The position numbers were made by a program, and so were the translations under genes. From positions 1,117,501-1,181,500 of the forward strand of contig JAHSVC010000040.1 in assembly GCA_021397845.1 (NCBI GenBank): a DNA stretch of 64,000 nt. Direction: 5' to 3'. The DNA is from Areca catechu. Taxonomy: Eukaryota; Streptophyta; Magnoliopsida; Arecales; Arecaceae. Below the pieces are notes generated by a model. It made no database searches and was not told the origin of the DNA. It saw only the letters and a program-made list of their open reading frames with translations. Below are positions 1-10,833 of the stretch, piece after piece. Positions within the stretch are counted from its first letter, which is position 1; every line of letters starts with the position of its first letter.

Positions 1-73
1 GCAGAAATTAGCATGCAGAAATTCTAAACTATGATGCAGGAACATGCCCTATCCTAAGCTTTGACACCAAAAA
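1..73 (-). mobile_element. E0 leader start with PBS
   Basis: This is the first part of the internal region of an LTR retrotransposon (E0) on the minus strand; the rest lies left of the window. A PBS for initiator Met-tRNA, read on the minus strand at about 57-70, is a diverged TGGTGTCAAAGC (canonical TGGTATCAGAGC). It directly abuts the LTR that follows, so that LTR is the 5' LTR. The bases beyond the PBS resemble the start of the E1 leader near 3780-3830, which groups E0 and E1 in one family. Confidence 0.7.
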
Positions 74-1759
74 TGATGAGGGACTAACTCTAGACTGATG
101 CATGATATGAAAGGGATGAACATAAAGAAGAAAAGCATGTTATAGAGAGCAACAATTTTTTTTTAAATTTTCTTTTATGGTTTTGTTGTCGAAAGAAAGC
201 AAGACTAGGTTAGGGTTTCCATGTAACAGTTAGAGTTCTATCCACATACTAGAAACTATCAAAGAAATAAAGAAAAAGGATCCTATGATTAAGAAATCCT
301 ATTAGGAACATGTTCAACCTCAGAAAAATCAGACAAAGAGAGCAGGGGATTGGGTTTTAAATACCAGACAATGATTCCTTGTTTTTGAAGAAGGGATCGC
401 TACTCTCATATCGCTGCCTGGAATGACAAAGCAGCTTTCCTGTGGATCCACTGGCTCTTTATCATATGACTTTGAAGGAAAGGAAGGCCTCATCCAAAGG
501 TCCGCTTCACTTGAGGGATGCTACAAACATCAAGGGTTAGGGCTTATAATGGTAGAAAAAATATAGAACTGAGATTGGAAGAGAAGAGAAAATGGGAGGA
601 GAGCCGGGGCTGATTGGTCGCCTAGGAAGAGGATGAAGATGCCTGGATTGATGTTGGATGCCAGGGGCTGCTTGAGGTTATGGGAGGATGCCTGGATGCT
701 TGATTGTTGGTGGCCAGGAGGTTGATGGATGGGTGTCCAAGGGCTTAGGGGCTGATTGGTGTGGTGGCCTAGGATGGATGATGGAAGGGGTGGCCAAGAT
801 GAGGGTGGGAACGGGCATCCTAAGGGGTTATGAAAGTGGGCATCCTAGGGTTTCTTGGGGATGAAGTGGGGCGGAAGAAGGGGTGGCTAGGGTTTAAGGG
901 AAGACTATGGTTTGAAAAATAACTAGGCCTCACACCCAATCCCTCGTGGAGGTTGATGTTCTTAAAGAACAAAGGCAATTAAAGAGAAAACTCAATTTTC
1001 ATTCATCAAAAGTTAATGAATACAAGAAAAGGGGGTGGGTATTTATAGATTCACACAGGTCCTTGGACTCCTTGTTAAAGTTAGATTTCGAAACCTGAGG
1101 GCCAAGAAACTTAATTCCCTGTTGGACTTGGACATTTGACTCCTCTTGGGCTTGGGAATCAGACTCCTCTTGGGCTTGGGCAGCAAATCCACCTTGGACT
1201 GGAAGGGTGCCCTCCTTGTTAGGCTAGGAGGGGGCGCCAAGCATGATTGGGCCTGGGAGTGGGTGCCAATCTTGTGGGCTTGAGCTGGGCGTGTCACTTC
1301 TTCTTGGCCTGGGGCTTGAACTGGGCTCCAATACAGCACCGCTTGAGAGGGTGCCACTTCTTCTTGGCCTGGGATGCTAACTCCAAGGGCTTGGGTGCTG
1401 ATTTCAAGTGGGCTTGGGTGATTGACTGGGGACTAGGTGTATGAAGTCCAGCTCTGGTTGGGGATCTGGTGAATCTCCTGGTTTGGTGACTCTCCTCTTG
1501 ACTTAATTTAAATGAAAATACAGGACTCAAAGTGCCTAATTGACAAAGCTCAAAATAGGTCGAATAAAATAAATGGACTCAACTGAAATGACTAAACAGG
1601 ACTCAATGGATTTAGTGAATCCAATTAACTCACTTTATTACACGACTCAATGTCTACAAGATTCAATATGCTCATTAAAAGTTTGAGCAACTTTTCGACA
1701 CATGCCTTAGAGATCTTCATGGAACCTTGAAATTTTGTCTGCTCCTGATGTCCCCATCA
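74..1759 (-). repeat. 5' LTR of gypsy-type element E0
   Basis: On the minus strand this LTR starts TGATGGGGACATCAGGAGCA (right edge, 1759) and ends ..CATCA (left edge, 74) next to a PBS. Start and end match the E1 LTR at 2296-3756, which runs the opposite way. The promoter-distal half, 1540-1680 on the plus strand, has several GGACTCAA motifs that recur in the other gypsy LTRs here. It has no coding potential I trust; the short open frames are incidental. About 1.69 kb against 1.46 kb for E1, so indels separate the two. Confidence 0.8.
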
Positions 1760-2295
1760 TTGGTGCCTGCATGAAGGGTCTTATCATTAGAAGTCAATCC
1801 TACAAGATAAAGAAAACCAGAAAGTCTAACACACCAGGGGTGGGTTTCTGGTGGTGAACCCTTTGATGCCTAAGTTAGTCTCATAGAGAGGAGAACAAAT
1901 GAGGCTTGGAGTCCCCTCTAGTTTTAGAGTAGGAGTGAGAGAGGAGCCAGAGAAGAAATGTAGGAGAGAGCAAAAGAGGATTGGAATGAGATCCATGGGA
2001 GAAAGGGGATCTTAGTGCATATGAGTCCCACTTCCCTAGGATTGGTACACAAATGAGTGAAGTAGCAAAGGTCCAGACATTCTATAAGCAATGGGAAGTG
2101 TGTGGAATGGCTTGTAGGTATCTCACTTAGGTGGCGAGCTATGAAAGACTCAATTTAGGGATCTCTAGGTGTATATTCTCTAATGAGAATAAGAAGAGTC
2201 TTCCTTTTTTGGATGGAAGGAGGTGGCTCTGAGAAAGTGTAGGCTCTTGGTCCTGTCTCTATTCCCTCCCCTTGTTCTTCTCCTTGTATCCTTAC
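1760..2295. other. Unassigned spacer between divergent LTRs
   Basis: These 536 bp lie between the outer ends of two divergently oriented 5' LTRs. I see no PBS, protein similarity or long repeat that matches elsewhere in the window. The segment is purine-rich in its first half. It may be a fragment of the older target of both elements or an unrecognised repeat. Confidence 0.5.
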
Positions 2296-3756
2296 TGATA
2301 AGGACATCAGGAGCAGACCAGAATTCAAGGTTCCAATTTCTAATTCATGTGTTGGGTAATTAGCCACTTGTAAGTTGAGTCCATCAGGGTAAATTGAGTC
2401 CTGTAATGAAGTCTAATATTTGAGTCCTGTAATAAGGTGAGCTGATTGGGTTCACGAAGTCAAAAGTCCTGTGAGTTTCAGTCTAGTTACATGAGTCTTG
2501 TAAATTTTGGTTTTCATTCAAGTCAAGTTCAAGAGGAGGATCATTAGATTAGGAGAGTCACCAGGCTTCATGCATCCAACTAGGCCTCCACTCAAGCCAC
2601 CCCAGCCTAGGCCCTTGGTCCACACTCATGATGCCCAAGGTCCCAAGCATGCCAGCCTACTCCAAATCCACCAAGGAAGTGGTGCCCAAATCCAAGCCCA
2701 AGCCCATGGCACCCTCCCCTCCCAGTCCAAGCTCAAATGGCACTCCCTGGCCCAAAGCCCATTCATGATTGGCGACCAAGCTTTGACCCAGTCCAAGATG
2801 CCCAAGGCCTTTGACCCAGTCCAAGAGGATTTTATCCCATCCCAGCAAGGAGTCAGCAGCCCAAGCCCAAGAGGAGTCAATGTCCAAGTTCTACAAAGAG
2901 TTCAATATTCAAGTTATACCAGGACTTTAGTCTCCTAATTCCAATCAAACCTTATGCTCCTTGTCCCATAGAAACTTGTAATCCCACTTTGATAAGGAAA
3001 GGGCCCTGGGTGAGCCTATATATACCCACCCCCACCCCCTCTTGTAATCAACCTTTTTTTCATGAATAAAATTTGAGAGTTTTCTACATTGCTGTGTTGC
3101 CTCCGAAAGGAGTGGGTGTGAGACCCATTTTTTTTAATTCTTCTTGAGTGCAAACCCTAGCCATCTTCCATCCTAGCTGAAGCCCTAGAATGCCCCACCT
3201 TCCTCCAAGCCAGGCATCCTCCTTCTTCAACTGGCCGCCAGACACCATGAAGATCCCTTCCATCCCTTCACTCTTCTTTCTTCCAATTTCATAATTTTTG
3301 CATCATCTGTGAGCCTAACCCTCAAGAGAATTGAGCCTCTGAATGAAGTCTTATTTTCCCCAAACCAATCTAATAAAAAGCCAGCAGATCCATGGGAAAG
3401 CAACTTCTTCATCCAGGCACCGATCCAAGAGGAGCAAACCCTTTTACGGCTTCAAGAACGTCATTGCTAGGTAAAACTAACCCTTCCCATCTCTCTTTGT
3501 CTGATTTTTGAAGATTGAACATGCACTTAATAGGCCTTCTTAGTCTTAGGATCCTTTATTTGCTTTGTCTCTTTGATAGCTCTAGCATGTGGGTAGGATA
3601 CTAACTGATACAGGATAACCTTAACATAGTCTTGCCTAATTTCAGGAATCAAACTATAAAAAAAATCTGAAAATATTTGTTTGATTTAATCTGATTTTCT
3701 TCATGTTCATCCCCTGCATATCATCCTACATTATGCTAGTATCCTATTCTTCATCA
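2296..3756 (+). repeat. 5' LTR of gypsy-type element E1
   Basis: The 1461-bp LTR begins TGATAAGGACATCAGGAGCA and ends TTCTTCATCA, followed after 4 bp by a PBS. A TATA-like box lies at 3017-3024 (TATATATA) and AATAAA at 3065-3070, as expected for a U3-R boundary and polyadenylation signal. U3 (2370-2510) has four TGAGTC motifs, mostly in the form TTGAGTCCTGTAA. The family is inferred from the Met-tRNA PBS and similarity of LTR ends to the chromovirus-like elements below; no pol of E1 itself is visible. Confidence 0.85.
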
Positions 3757-4438
3757 ATTTTGGTATCAGAGTAGGTTAGGGGCATGTTCTTGCATCATAG
3801 TTTAGATTTTCTGCATGCTATTTTCTGCAGTAGGAGTCCAAACATAGGTCTAGATCCCCATTAATTTTTTACTATTCTTTTTTTATTTTCACATAATTTG
3901 ATATCTGTTTTGTCCTCTATTTTTTTGTGATTTTTTTGTATTTTCTCTGATATGAAAATAGGGTGAATCTGCATGAGAAAAAAAACCTAACAAAAAAAAT
4001 TCTGCACACTGAATTTTTCATACTAGTCCAAATCTAGGTCCAATTTCTAATTAAATTTTTACTATTTTTCTCTAAAATTTGCAGCACGTCATCCCTGTTG
4101 AGTCCTATATTTTTTTTGTATTCTTTGATAATTTTTATGAACTGAAAACCTAGAAATTCTTCATGAAACCGAAACCCTATATTGCTGAATTCTGCATGTT
4201 AACCTAGGTCTAAACCTAACTTACATCCAAACCCCCCCAACCTAAGCCAATTTTGTTTGATCACTTAACCAAATCAAATTTAAGACAGCCACCTCATAGT
4301 ACAAAAAAAAAATATTTTCTATTTTTTCTGATTTTAGCTTGCATTAGGGTTTCATCATGTGCTCATCATTTGCATTAACCTAATCTTAAAGGCACTCATA
4401 CTCTATCAAATCAGGGCAGGATTTCATCACTTGTCCTA
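3757..4438 (+). mobile_element. E1 PBS and leader, cut by W
   Basis: A PBS (TGGTATCAGAGT) lies at 3761-3772, complementary to initiator Met-tRNA. An AT-rich untranslated leader follows with no open frame. It ends at 4438 where element W begins; the 5 bp before W (TCCTA, 4434-4438) are the candidate left TSD, whose partner would be outside the window. Confidence 0.75.
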
Positions 4439-5055
4439 TGGTGCAGGCACTAGGGTCAGGCAGAGACTTTTAAACTCTCTGTGGTTATCTGACTAGAGTT
4501 ATCAAAGATTTTATTTATTTTGAGTCCTGTAATAAAGGTAAGGCCCATTTAAGCCCAAATTAGGGTTTGAGTCCTATTTTTGATATCATTGAGTCCTGTA
4601 TTTAGAGTTTGATTCACACCATTAGGGTTTTGGATCAGTCATAGGATATGATCAACTCAGTTGAGCTAAGTTGGTTGAGTTAGCTCATGTTGAGCCATTT
4701 ATCATTTTGAGTCTTGTAGCCATGTCCAGTTTATTAAGTTAAGTCCAGTTTGAGAAGACTCAAGCATGTGAAGGACCACACGTAGTATGCCACCTCAGTA
4801 GCTGCATGGAGTCCCAGTCACACCCTGGATTGCACCACCCTAGGACTACTTGGAGAATCATCAAGTCAGCACCATGCATGAGGAGTTGATGTCCACATGC
4901 TATCATATCCCTTCCATGCCCCAAGCACACCAAGTCCACATGCCAATGGATATACTTCAATCCCCGGATTCATGGATGCTTGCTTAGGAATGTTGTGGAC
5001 CACACCAAGCCCAAGATGGAAGCTATTTGGCACCGCTCATGGTCCCCTCTTAGCC
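4439..5055 (+). repeat. W 5' LTR, first part
   Basis: This is the first 617 bp of W's LTR, starting TGGTGCAGGCACTAGGGTCA, similar to the start of solo LTR S2 at 27524. TTGAGTCCTGTA-type motifs recur at about 4520-4600. It stops at 5055, where element X is inserted; TAGCC (5051-5055) is the left copy of X's TSD. The remainder is at 56449-57284, giving an LTR of about 1.45 kb. Confidence 0.8.
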
Positions 5056-5623
5056 TAATGCGGGATGACTCTAAGATTGCTAATCATGAATGAAAAAATA
5101 GTAAACTAATTTTTTTATGATTTTTATGATTTATGTTTGTAGGCTAAATCCCAAAGTTAAGTAAAGAACTAGTAGAAAGACTAGCAATGCAAAGAATCAT
5201 CATGATCGCAAAGAACTCATGCAAGATAATAAGTAGCCAGGACCCGAGAGTTGAGAAACTTCCAGATTATGATAGCTTATCTTCATCAAATCATAAATTA
5301 AAAGAAGGAAAGGATATTACCAATCACTGATTTGAAGAACGTCCAATGAAGAGATCACACAGCACTCTGATTGGAGTTTGGATGATGAAGTTTGGTTTCC
5401 CTTGAACTGATAACTAATTTGGATGGTCCTGGAGGCAAGGAAAGCCTCCTCTAGGGAGGTGAAACACCTCGGGGATCTTGCAAAATGTCAAGGGTCAATC
5501 AAAATAGCAAATAAGAAAAAGAAAAGAAACTAGGTTTAGAAGGAATCAGGTTAGGGATTAGAAGCTAGGCTGTTTGGAGCTTGTTGAAGATCTCCCTGCT
5601 TGGCAGCCTAGGGCACTCTTTCT

Positions 5624-7084
5624 TGATAAGGACATCAAAACCCATCCAAGTTTTTCTTTTTTTAATCGCATATTTTATTTTTTAATTTTTTAATTTTCTT
5701 ATTCTAGCTATTCCACCAATCCCCGCTATTCCTATTTTATTCCAGACTTATCCCTGACTTATCCATGTCATCTTCTTTCTTCCCTTCATCGCCTAGAATC
5801 CCATTTTTTTTACCGTCGGTCCTGGATCCGCCAAGCCCGACCATCGGTGACCCCTTGATGGCCCTCCATCTCCCCCACGCCGCCACACCCGATGATTGGA
5901 TGGACCCCGACGACCGTCCATCTCCCGCTGCTGCCACCGTGCCATGCCCTCCTCCACCGGCGGCCTCCATTGCTCGACTGCCGCCCCGCTCTCCCGCTCC
6001 GCCCCCATCCGTGCCATCTCCTCAACCCCGCCCTCCGCCTGGAGTCATCCTTAGCCGGCCCACGGAGCTCCTCCCTACTGCCGTCACCAGCCACTGTCGT
6101 GCCGCCACCTGCCATCGCCCGTCCTCCACCGTCGACTCCAGCACCGTCGCTCCACTTGCTGTGTCCTCCTCCAACAGGTGAAGCCATGAAGCCATCATCT
6201 GTCGCCTCCCTGTTCCACGGTCACGGGAGAAGAAAACCTACACATATCCAAGAGCAAAACAACTTTGCATGGATCTCAGGGCAGCATGCTTCTTAGAGCA
6301 GGAGTTCTTCTGCAAAGTCATCAGGCCTGTGTAGATCTCAGAGCAGCTCAACATGGATGGATCGAATTAAGATTATATTTTAATTATTTTAATTTTTAAA
6401 TTTGGAAGAATGGATCAGTCGGGAAGTTTTTTTAAATTAGTTTTAGATTAGGATTGTTTGATTTTTCCAACATATAGGGAGGATTGTGTTTAGTTTTCTA
6501 CCTTGTTTTCGGGCTACAAAGAAAGTAGGTTTGGGATGTCACCTTTTTTTGAGCTACATGCCTTGTATTATTTACTTGGACCACAAGTTTTGTAAGCCTA
6601 TATAAAGACACCTCCTCTCTTGAATAATAATGAAGAATTATGAATTTTTGAAAAAGTGTTCTTGGTTCTGCCTTCGTCAGGAGTGGGCATTAGGCCTGTC
6701 TTTCCTTCACCTGCGGGTGTCAAGGGGTGTGAGACCCCACTGCCTTTGCTTTCGAGCATCGAGGGGCATGAGGCCCTAGTTATCTTCTCCCTTGTTGAGT
6801 CCCCTTTATGATCTTGGAGCTTTTCCTTTAAGGCCCTAGGTAGCGATTTGGGTGGGATGCCCTAGGCTCTACATGTAGTGAGATGGGTGGGACGCCCTAG
6901 ACTGCATGTAGTGGGGTGGGTGAGATGCCCTAGAGGTGCGACGTCTCTCTATGAAGGTAATTTCCAAGTCCATAGAGTATCCATTTTTCTTGCCCCACAT
7001 ATTTTTTCACCTTTTTGACCCTAATCATAGGAGACTTCTCAGCTCTTCAACGATCCTCCTAGCCATGCCTTTTGTCCCACATCA
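5624..7084 (+). repeat. S1: solo LTR with 5-bp TSD
   Basis: This 1461-bp LTR starts TGATAAGGACATCAAAACCC and ends GTCCCACATCA, and is flanked by TTTCT (5619-5623) and CTTCT (7085-7089), a TSD with one mismatch. The uninterrupted site is preserved in X's other LTR near 55430, confirming the insertion. No PBS or internal sequence is attached, so it is a solo LTR left by LTR-LTR recombination. It has a TATA-like CTATATAAAG at 6598-6607. Its outer ends resemble E1's LTR, but the body differs. Confidence 0.9.
5765..6181 (+). other. GC-rich proline-rich open frame inside solo LTR
   Basis: A 138-codon open frame lies in a strongly GC-rich block (about 5800-6180) inside the otherwise AT-rich solo LTR S1. 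The deduced protein is rich in Pro, Ser and Ala, with no domain I recognise, and other frames are open too, as often in GC-rich DNA. It may be captured host coding or 5'-exon sequence, or simply a GC-rich LTR block. I do not claim it is expressed. Confidence 0.35.
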
Positions 7085-8090
7085 CTTCTTGGATGTGTGA
7101 AGGCTTGATTGGCAGTGAGTTAGGGTGTGGAAGGATGCTAGGGCAACAAGGGATTCGGTCAAGCAAGAGAACACAAACCAAAGGAAAACAAAAACAAAGA
7201 AGCTCACAAGCTCAAATAGATTTACCAGGGTTTTGATATCATGAATAAAAATTACTTACAAGAGGAGGAGGGGTGGGGTATTTATAGAGTTCCCATGTCC
7301 TCTAACTAGGATTACACACTTGGGTTACAAGTCCTCTCCTAGCTAGGTTAGAAAATCAAATCTTAAAACAATTAGAAGCATAAGTCCCAACTAGGTTAGG
7401 GTTTGACCTAGTCTTCTCCTTCTCCCTTCATGCTTTGACTATTCCACTCAAGGACACCTCTTGGACTTGGTCAACACTTCAAGGAGGCATAGGAGGGCAT
7501 GTTGGGCTTCTAGGGTAGCAAGGGGCTGGCCCAAAGGGGCTTGGCGCATTCTTGAAATGCATGCTTGGGCCTCCTAGAAGCTGGGGTGGCCTAATAGCCT
7601 GGTAGTAGGAATATTCCATGGAATCTTGCTTCTTTAGGGCGTGGGCTTGATTTCTTTGGGTTGGGATGCAGGTGGACCTCTGGAATCATGGATTTCCTAG
7701 TTTAGAAATATGCTCTGGCATCTGAGGAGGAATCTGGGCATCTGGAGGACATCTGGAAAGAATCAGGATTTCTGGAAGCATCTTGGATCCTGGATTGTCA
7801 CACAAAATGCAATGGGCTGATGTAGTGGCCTCTGACTCCTGGATATGGCCTGGTGGAACTCTAAAATAGGGTAACCTCCTCTTTGTACAAAAATCTGGCT
7901 CATACTGGACTCATAATTAATGTACAGGACTCAGAATACTGACTAGGTTGAGGGTTGAAACAAATTAACTAACCTCAACTTATTACATGACTCAATCTTA
8001 ATTGATTACAAAATTTTCAAAACTTTGACACATAACTAATTAAACCATATGGGATCCAGTGATCTATATCTGATCTTAGTGTCCCCACCA

Positions 8091-8187
8091 ATTCTATTGG
8101 GGTGGGGGGAACTCGACTCCGTCGAGTATGGATCAATTTGGCTCAAGGAGGGTCTAGGTTGAGGTGCTACAGATTCGCACCAGCATT
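8091..8187 (-). other. X 3' untranslated end next to 3' LTR
   Basis: Between the chromodomain reading frame and the 3' LTR on the minus strand. The block AACTCGAC..GTCGAG beside GGGGTGGGGGG is shared with element V (about 62980-63010) and, more weakly, with G1 (10560-10600). It sits where the polypurine tract should be, but the sense strand is C-rich and I cannot define a convincing tract. Confidence 0.5.
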
Positions 8188-8712
8188 CTACAAGTCCTCA
8201 GATTCTGGCTGACCTTGCCATCGAACCAAATATCGCTGACAGTCTCTATCTTGGATACCGATAGCTTGATCATCCAAAGCTCTCTCAATCATTTCCTCAC
8301 CATAAGGCCAAATTATATGTGGTCGCTTTGGGGTGGGTTCTCTCTCAAAGAATGGAGGTGGCTCAAGAGGCTCGCTGGGTACCACTGCTGGTTCCCTAGA
8401 CTTTACAAAGTCTGAGATAATGAAAATGGAGCTAATACCTAAATCAAGAGATATCTCAGGTACATAGGTATTGGGTCCACTACTATTCATTATTTTGGAT
8501 GGGCCAACTTCGTGAGCAGAAAATTTCTTTACAGTCACATATTCCTTTGCATAAAAATCTTTATCTTTCTTTTGAGAATTAGCCAAGTTATTATTTAGTT
8601 CATTAATTATGTTTAGCTCTTGACTAATTTCTAGATGCAAATGCTGTGCAGAGGTCAGTGCATGTGTGGACAGATAATTTGGGGCTATGGATTTACTAGA
8701 CTCAACTAACAC
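8188..8712 (-). pseudogene. X integrase C-terminal tail and chromodomain
   Basis: A 174-codon open frame matches the C-terminal end of chromovirus integrase. It has the region after the catalytic core (residues about 20-60), the segment ending in the 'DLG/ISS..I.DF' stretch, a proline-rich linker, and the first half of a chromodomain with DRDCQRYLVRWQGQPESED near its end. Chromodomains bind methylated histone H3 and steer integration to heterochromatin. The integrase zinc-binding and DDE catalytic domains are absent upstream. The frame is lost at about 8188 inside the chromodomain. It is nearly uninterrupted, unlike most coding regions here. Confidence 0.8.
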
Positions 8713-9346
8713 CTAGTAGACTCGACTAGACTTTCTTATCAAAGAAAATTTTGTTGGACTCTAAGGGACAAAATCTAATAGATTATATAGACTCTTTAGG
8801 TTTGACCCTAGCATGGCATGCACATGAGAACTTACTATGTACTCCTACCAGGTGCCATAGGGTTCTCCTAAAGTAAGAGGCAAATATGACATGCTTAAAG
8901 AATGAGTGTATCATGCAAATTCCTATAAAATGCAACCTAATAGTAAAGAAAATAGAAAAAGTTTTTGGAAATGGTAGAAAATAAGAGGTGGGTTCAGGGT
9001 TAGTCTGATTGGGTGGAAAGTAAGAAAAGGGTTCGGGGTTAATTGGATAGAGACTAGGAGACAAGAAGGTGTTTTAGGGATAAGTCATATACTAATGAGG
9101 TTGATATTATGAGGTTGAGGCATATCTACTAGGTTGGCATGATGGAAAAATGGGTGACTAATTTCGGGAAAGAGATCAATGGGAGTCAAAAGAGTGAATT
9201 CATCTTGAGGGTACTGATAAGAAATCAAGTTCTTAATAAATTCTTTTGGCTCAGGAAATTCAGGACTAGGCTCTACAACTGGATTCTCTTTCTCTAACTG
9301 GTCTTTTACTATCGATTTAGCTTGGGTGTGGTCAGGTTCAACTAAT
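8713..9346 (-). pseudogene. X middle segment of unknown function
   Basis: On the minus strand from 9346 the frame is open for about 95 codons, with an acidic, proline-rich start and then a block containing DLFPEISHPFFHHANLVDM. It then continues with stops to the integrase tail. The same block occurs in element V (about 63500-64000), and a related DLFPVI stretch occurs in G1 (about 39390). It takes the place where PR-RT-RNase H-integrase core would lie in an autonomous element. I do not recognise a domain. The frame runs in phase into the gag side of X (53110 and up) once G1 and one TSD copy are removed. Confidence 0.6.
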
Positions 9347-10558
9347 TGATGGGGGACAAATTTTATGAAATGGGTGTGCGGAGATGTGATCTACTTACCT
9401 AGCAACAACATACTAGAATTAGAGCTCCAGTTATGGCCAGATTCATGGGTGGAAGGGATGAAGAATTTTGAGCTAGGAACTAGGTGAGCAGAAAATCTGA
9501 CACATTTATGCAAGCTTCCTTTCAAAAAAATAAAAGAGAGGATCTAAGGGCATAAAAACCCTCAAACTAGGCTAAGCAAACTTTAAGAACTTCAGATCTA
9601 AGGATCAAGAGGGTCTTTTCCTAACAATGAAGAGAAATCAAAGCTTAAGTGGAAGGGAATCACTCACCACTCAAAAATTGATAGCTAGAGACAAGATCTA
9701 CACTTCCTTCTTGGATTCACCATTGGAGCTTTGATCCATGGCATGGAGCCTTCATCATCATCTTTCAAATCACCAAGAAGAACCTGCAAAGAGTCAAGGT
9801 AAGGTCAAAATTCAAAGAAATTAATGAAAAAATGAAGGAATCAACAAGAAAAGTGAAGAGAGTTGCTGGAAATTTTGGGTAGCACTTCCTCTTCTTCTTG
9901 GACTATTTGGATCTTATGTAGAAGAACTTGGAAATCGAACTATGGCTTTTCAAACTCAAAGCACTCACTCCAATTTAAAATCAAACTCAACACTCCAACT
10001 CAAAATAAAAGAAAACACTCAAAATTCTAGGAAGAACTCAAGAGACCTTGGCAAGATGGAAGAGAACTCAAACAAAGAAACTTTCATTCACTTGAATCAT
10101 TCAATGCTTTACAAGAGGAGGCCTTGGTCCTACTTATAGGCCAAGGGTAGCCATAATGGGTGGGTTAAGGAGCCAACTAATTTAGATTTAGTTGGTAATT
10201 AATTACTTGATTAGTTCCTAGTCTAACTAATCCTAACAAGAGAAAGTCTTAGAAGCTCCATGTAGCGCCATCTCCTTGCAACACTTGTCTTCATCTAATC
10301 CTTCCACATGTTCTTTAAGGTTTGGTCTTTCAATTAGGCTTCAAGGTAGAAGATTTCTTCATAGCTTGGCCGGCCCATGGACTTGGAAAAGGAATCTTCA
10401 CTTGATTTTGTCTTTAAACAATTCAATCTTGCTTCATGGAATTAGGAGTCTTCAAGAGGTGCTTCATATATTTGTGGGAACCTGGAAAAAAGAAAAGATT
10501 GGACTACAACCAAAGATTATTAGTTTGTAATTTCTTCCTCTTGCCAATGTCCTTATTA
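9347..10558 (-). repeat. G1 3' LTR
   Basis: An LTR of about 1.2 kb on the minus strand. Its left edge is TGATGGGGGAC and its right edge CCTTATTA (sense TAATAAGGACATTGG, a TG to TA change also seen in the partner LTR). The last 90 bp (10478-10558) are almost identical to 53030-53104. The left 150 bp are much more diverged from the partner than the rest. Confidence 0.75.
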
Positions 10559-10828
10559 ATTCTCCCCGGATGAAAAGAACTCGACCCTGATGAGTATGGA
10601 TCATTTTGGCTTCGGTAGTATTCAAGTATATATGGATTGATCCTTTGTAGTTCTTCTTTAGTGATCCATGAATATTCAAAATCAAGTCTGCCTTGCCAAT
10701 GGAACAAGTATCATTGGTAATCTTTATTCTGGATAATGACAATCTTGTCATCTATGACCCTTTCAATTCTTTCTCTTTGCTTTGGTAGTGTAGCTGGTGG
10801 GCACTCTAGAGTTGGTTCACTCTCAAGG
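10559..10828 (-). pseudogene. G1 chromodomain, 3' half of integrase tail
   Basis: Minus-strand frames hold a decayed chromodomain: an LFHWQG core (here YLVRWQG-like) followed by SWITKEELQRINP and the LEYY end typical of chromovirus C-termini. At least one frameshift and a stop separate the pieces. It joins in phase with the integrase tail at 38742-39135 once the 28-kb copia insertion and one TSD copy (GATGG, 10829-10833) are removed. Confidence 0.8.
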
Positions 10829-10833
10829 GATGG

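Larger units (their letters stand above)
5056..8090 (-). repeat. 3' LTR of X, split by solo LTR S1
   Basis: The LTR consists of 5056-5623 plus 7090-8090, net about 1569 bp, matching the 1575-bp partner LTR at 54874-56448 along its length. On the minus strand it starts TGGTGGGGACACTAAGATCA and its TG/CA end is decayed to TA at 5056. A minus-strand TATAAATA box lies at 7279-7286. GGACTCA motifs occur at 7909-7932 in U3. Confidence 0.85.

Noticed and set aside
1043..1530. Several frames of 60-100 codons in the E0 LTR
   Set aside because: They follow repeated CTTGGGCTTGGG-type sequence and overlap on both strands; no domain and no conservation in E1.
1760..2295. A host gene between the two divergent LTRs
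   Set aside because: No open frame above 70 codons and no splice-bounded coding pattern; left as unassigned spacer.
2507..2938. A 143-codon plus-strand frame in the E1 LTR
   Set aside because: Lies in U3 of an LTR, is low in complexity (Pro/Gln/His-rich) and has no counterpart open in the related E0 LTR.
5793..6296. Overlapping open frames on both strands in the GC-rich block
   Set aside because: Overlapping long frames in several phases are expected in GC-rich DNA; only the block itself is reported, not these as genes.
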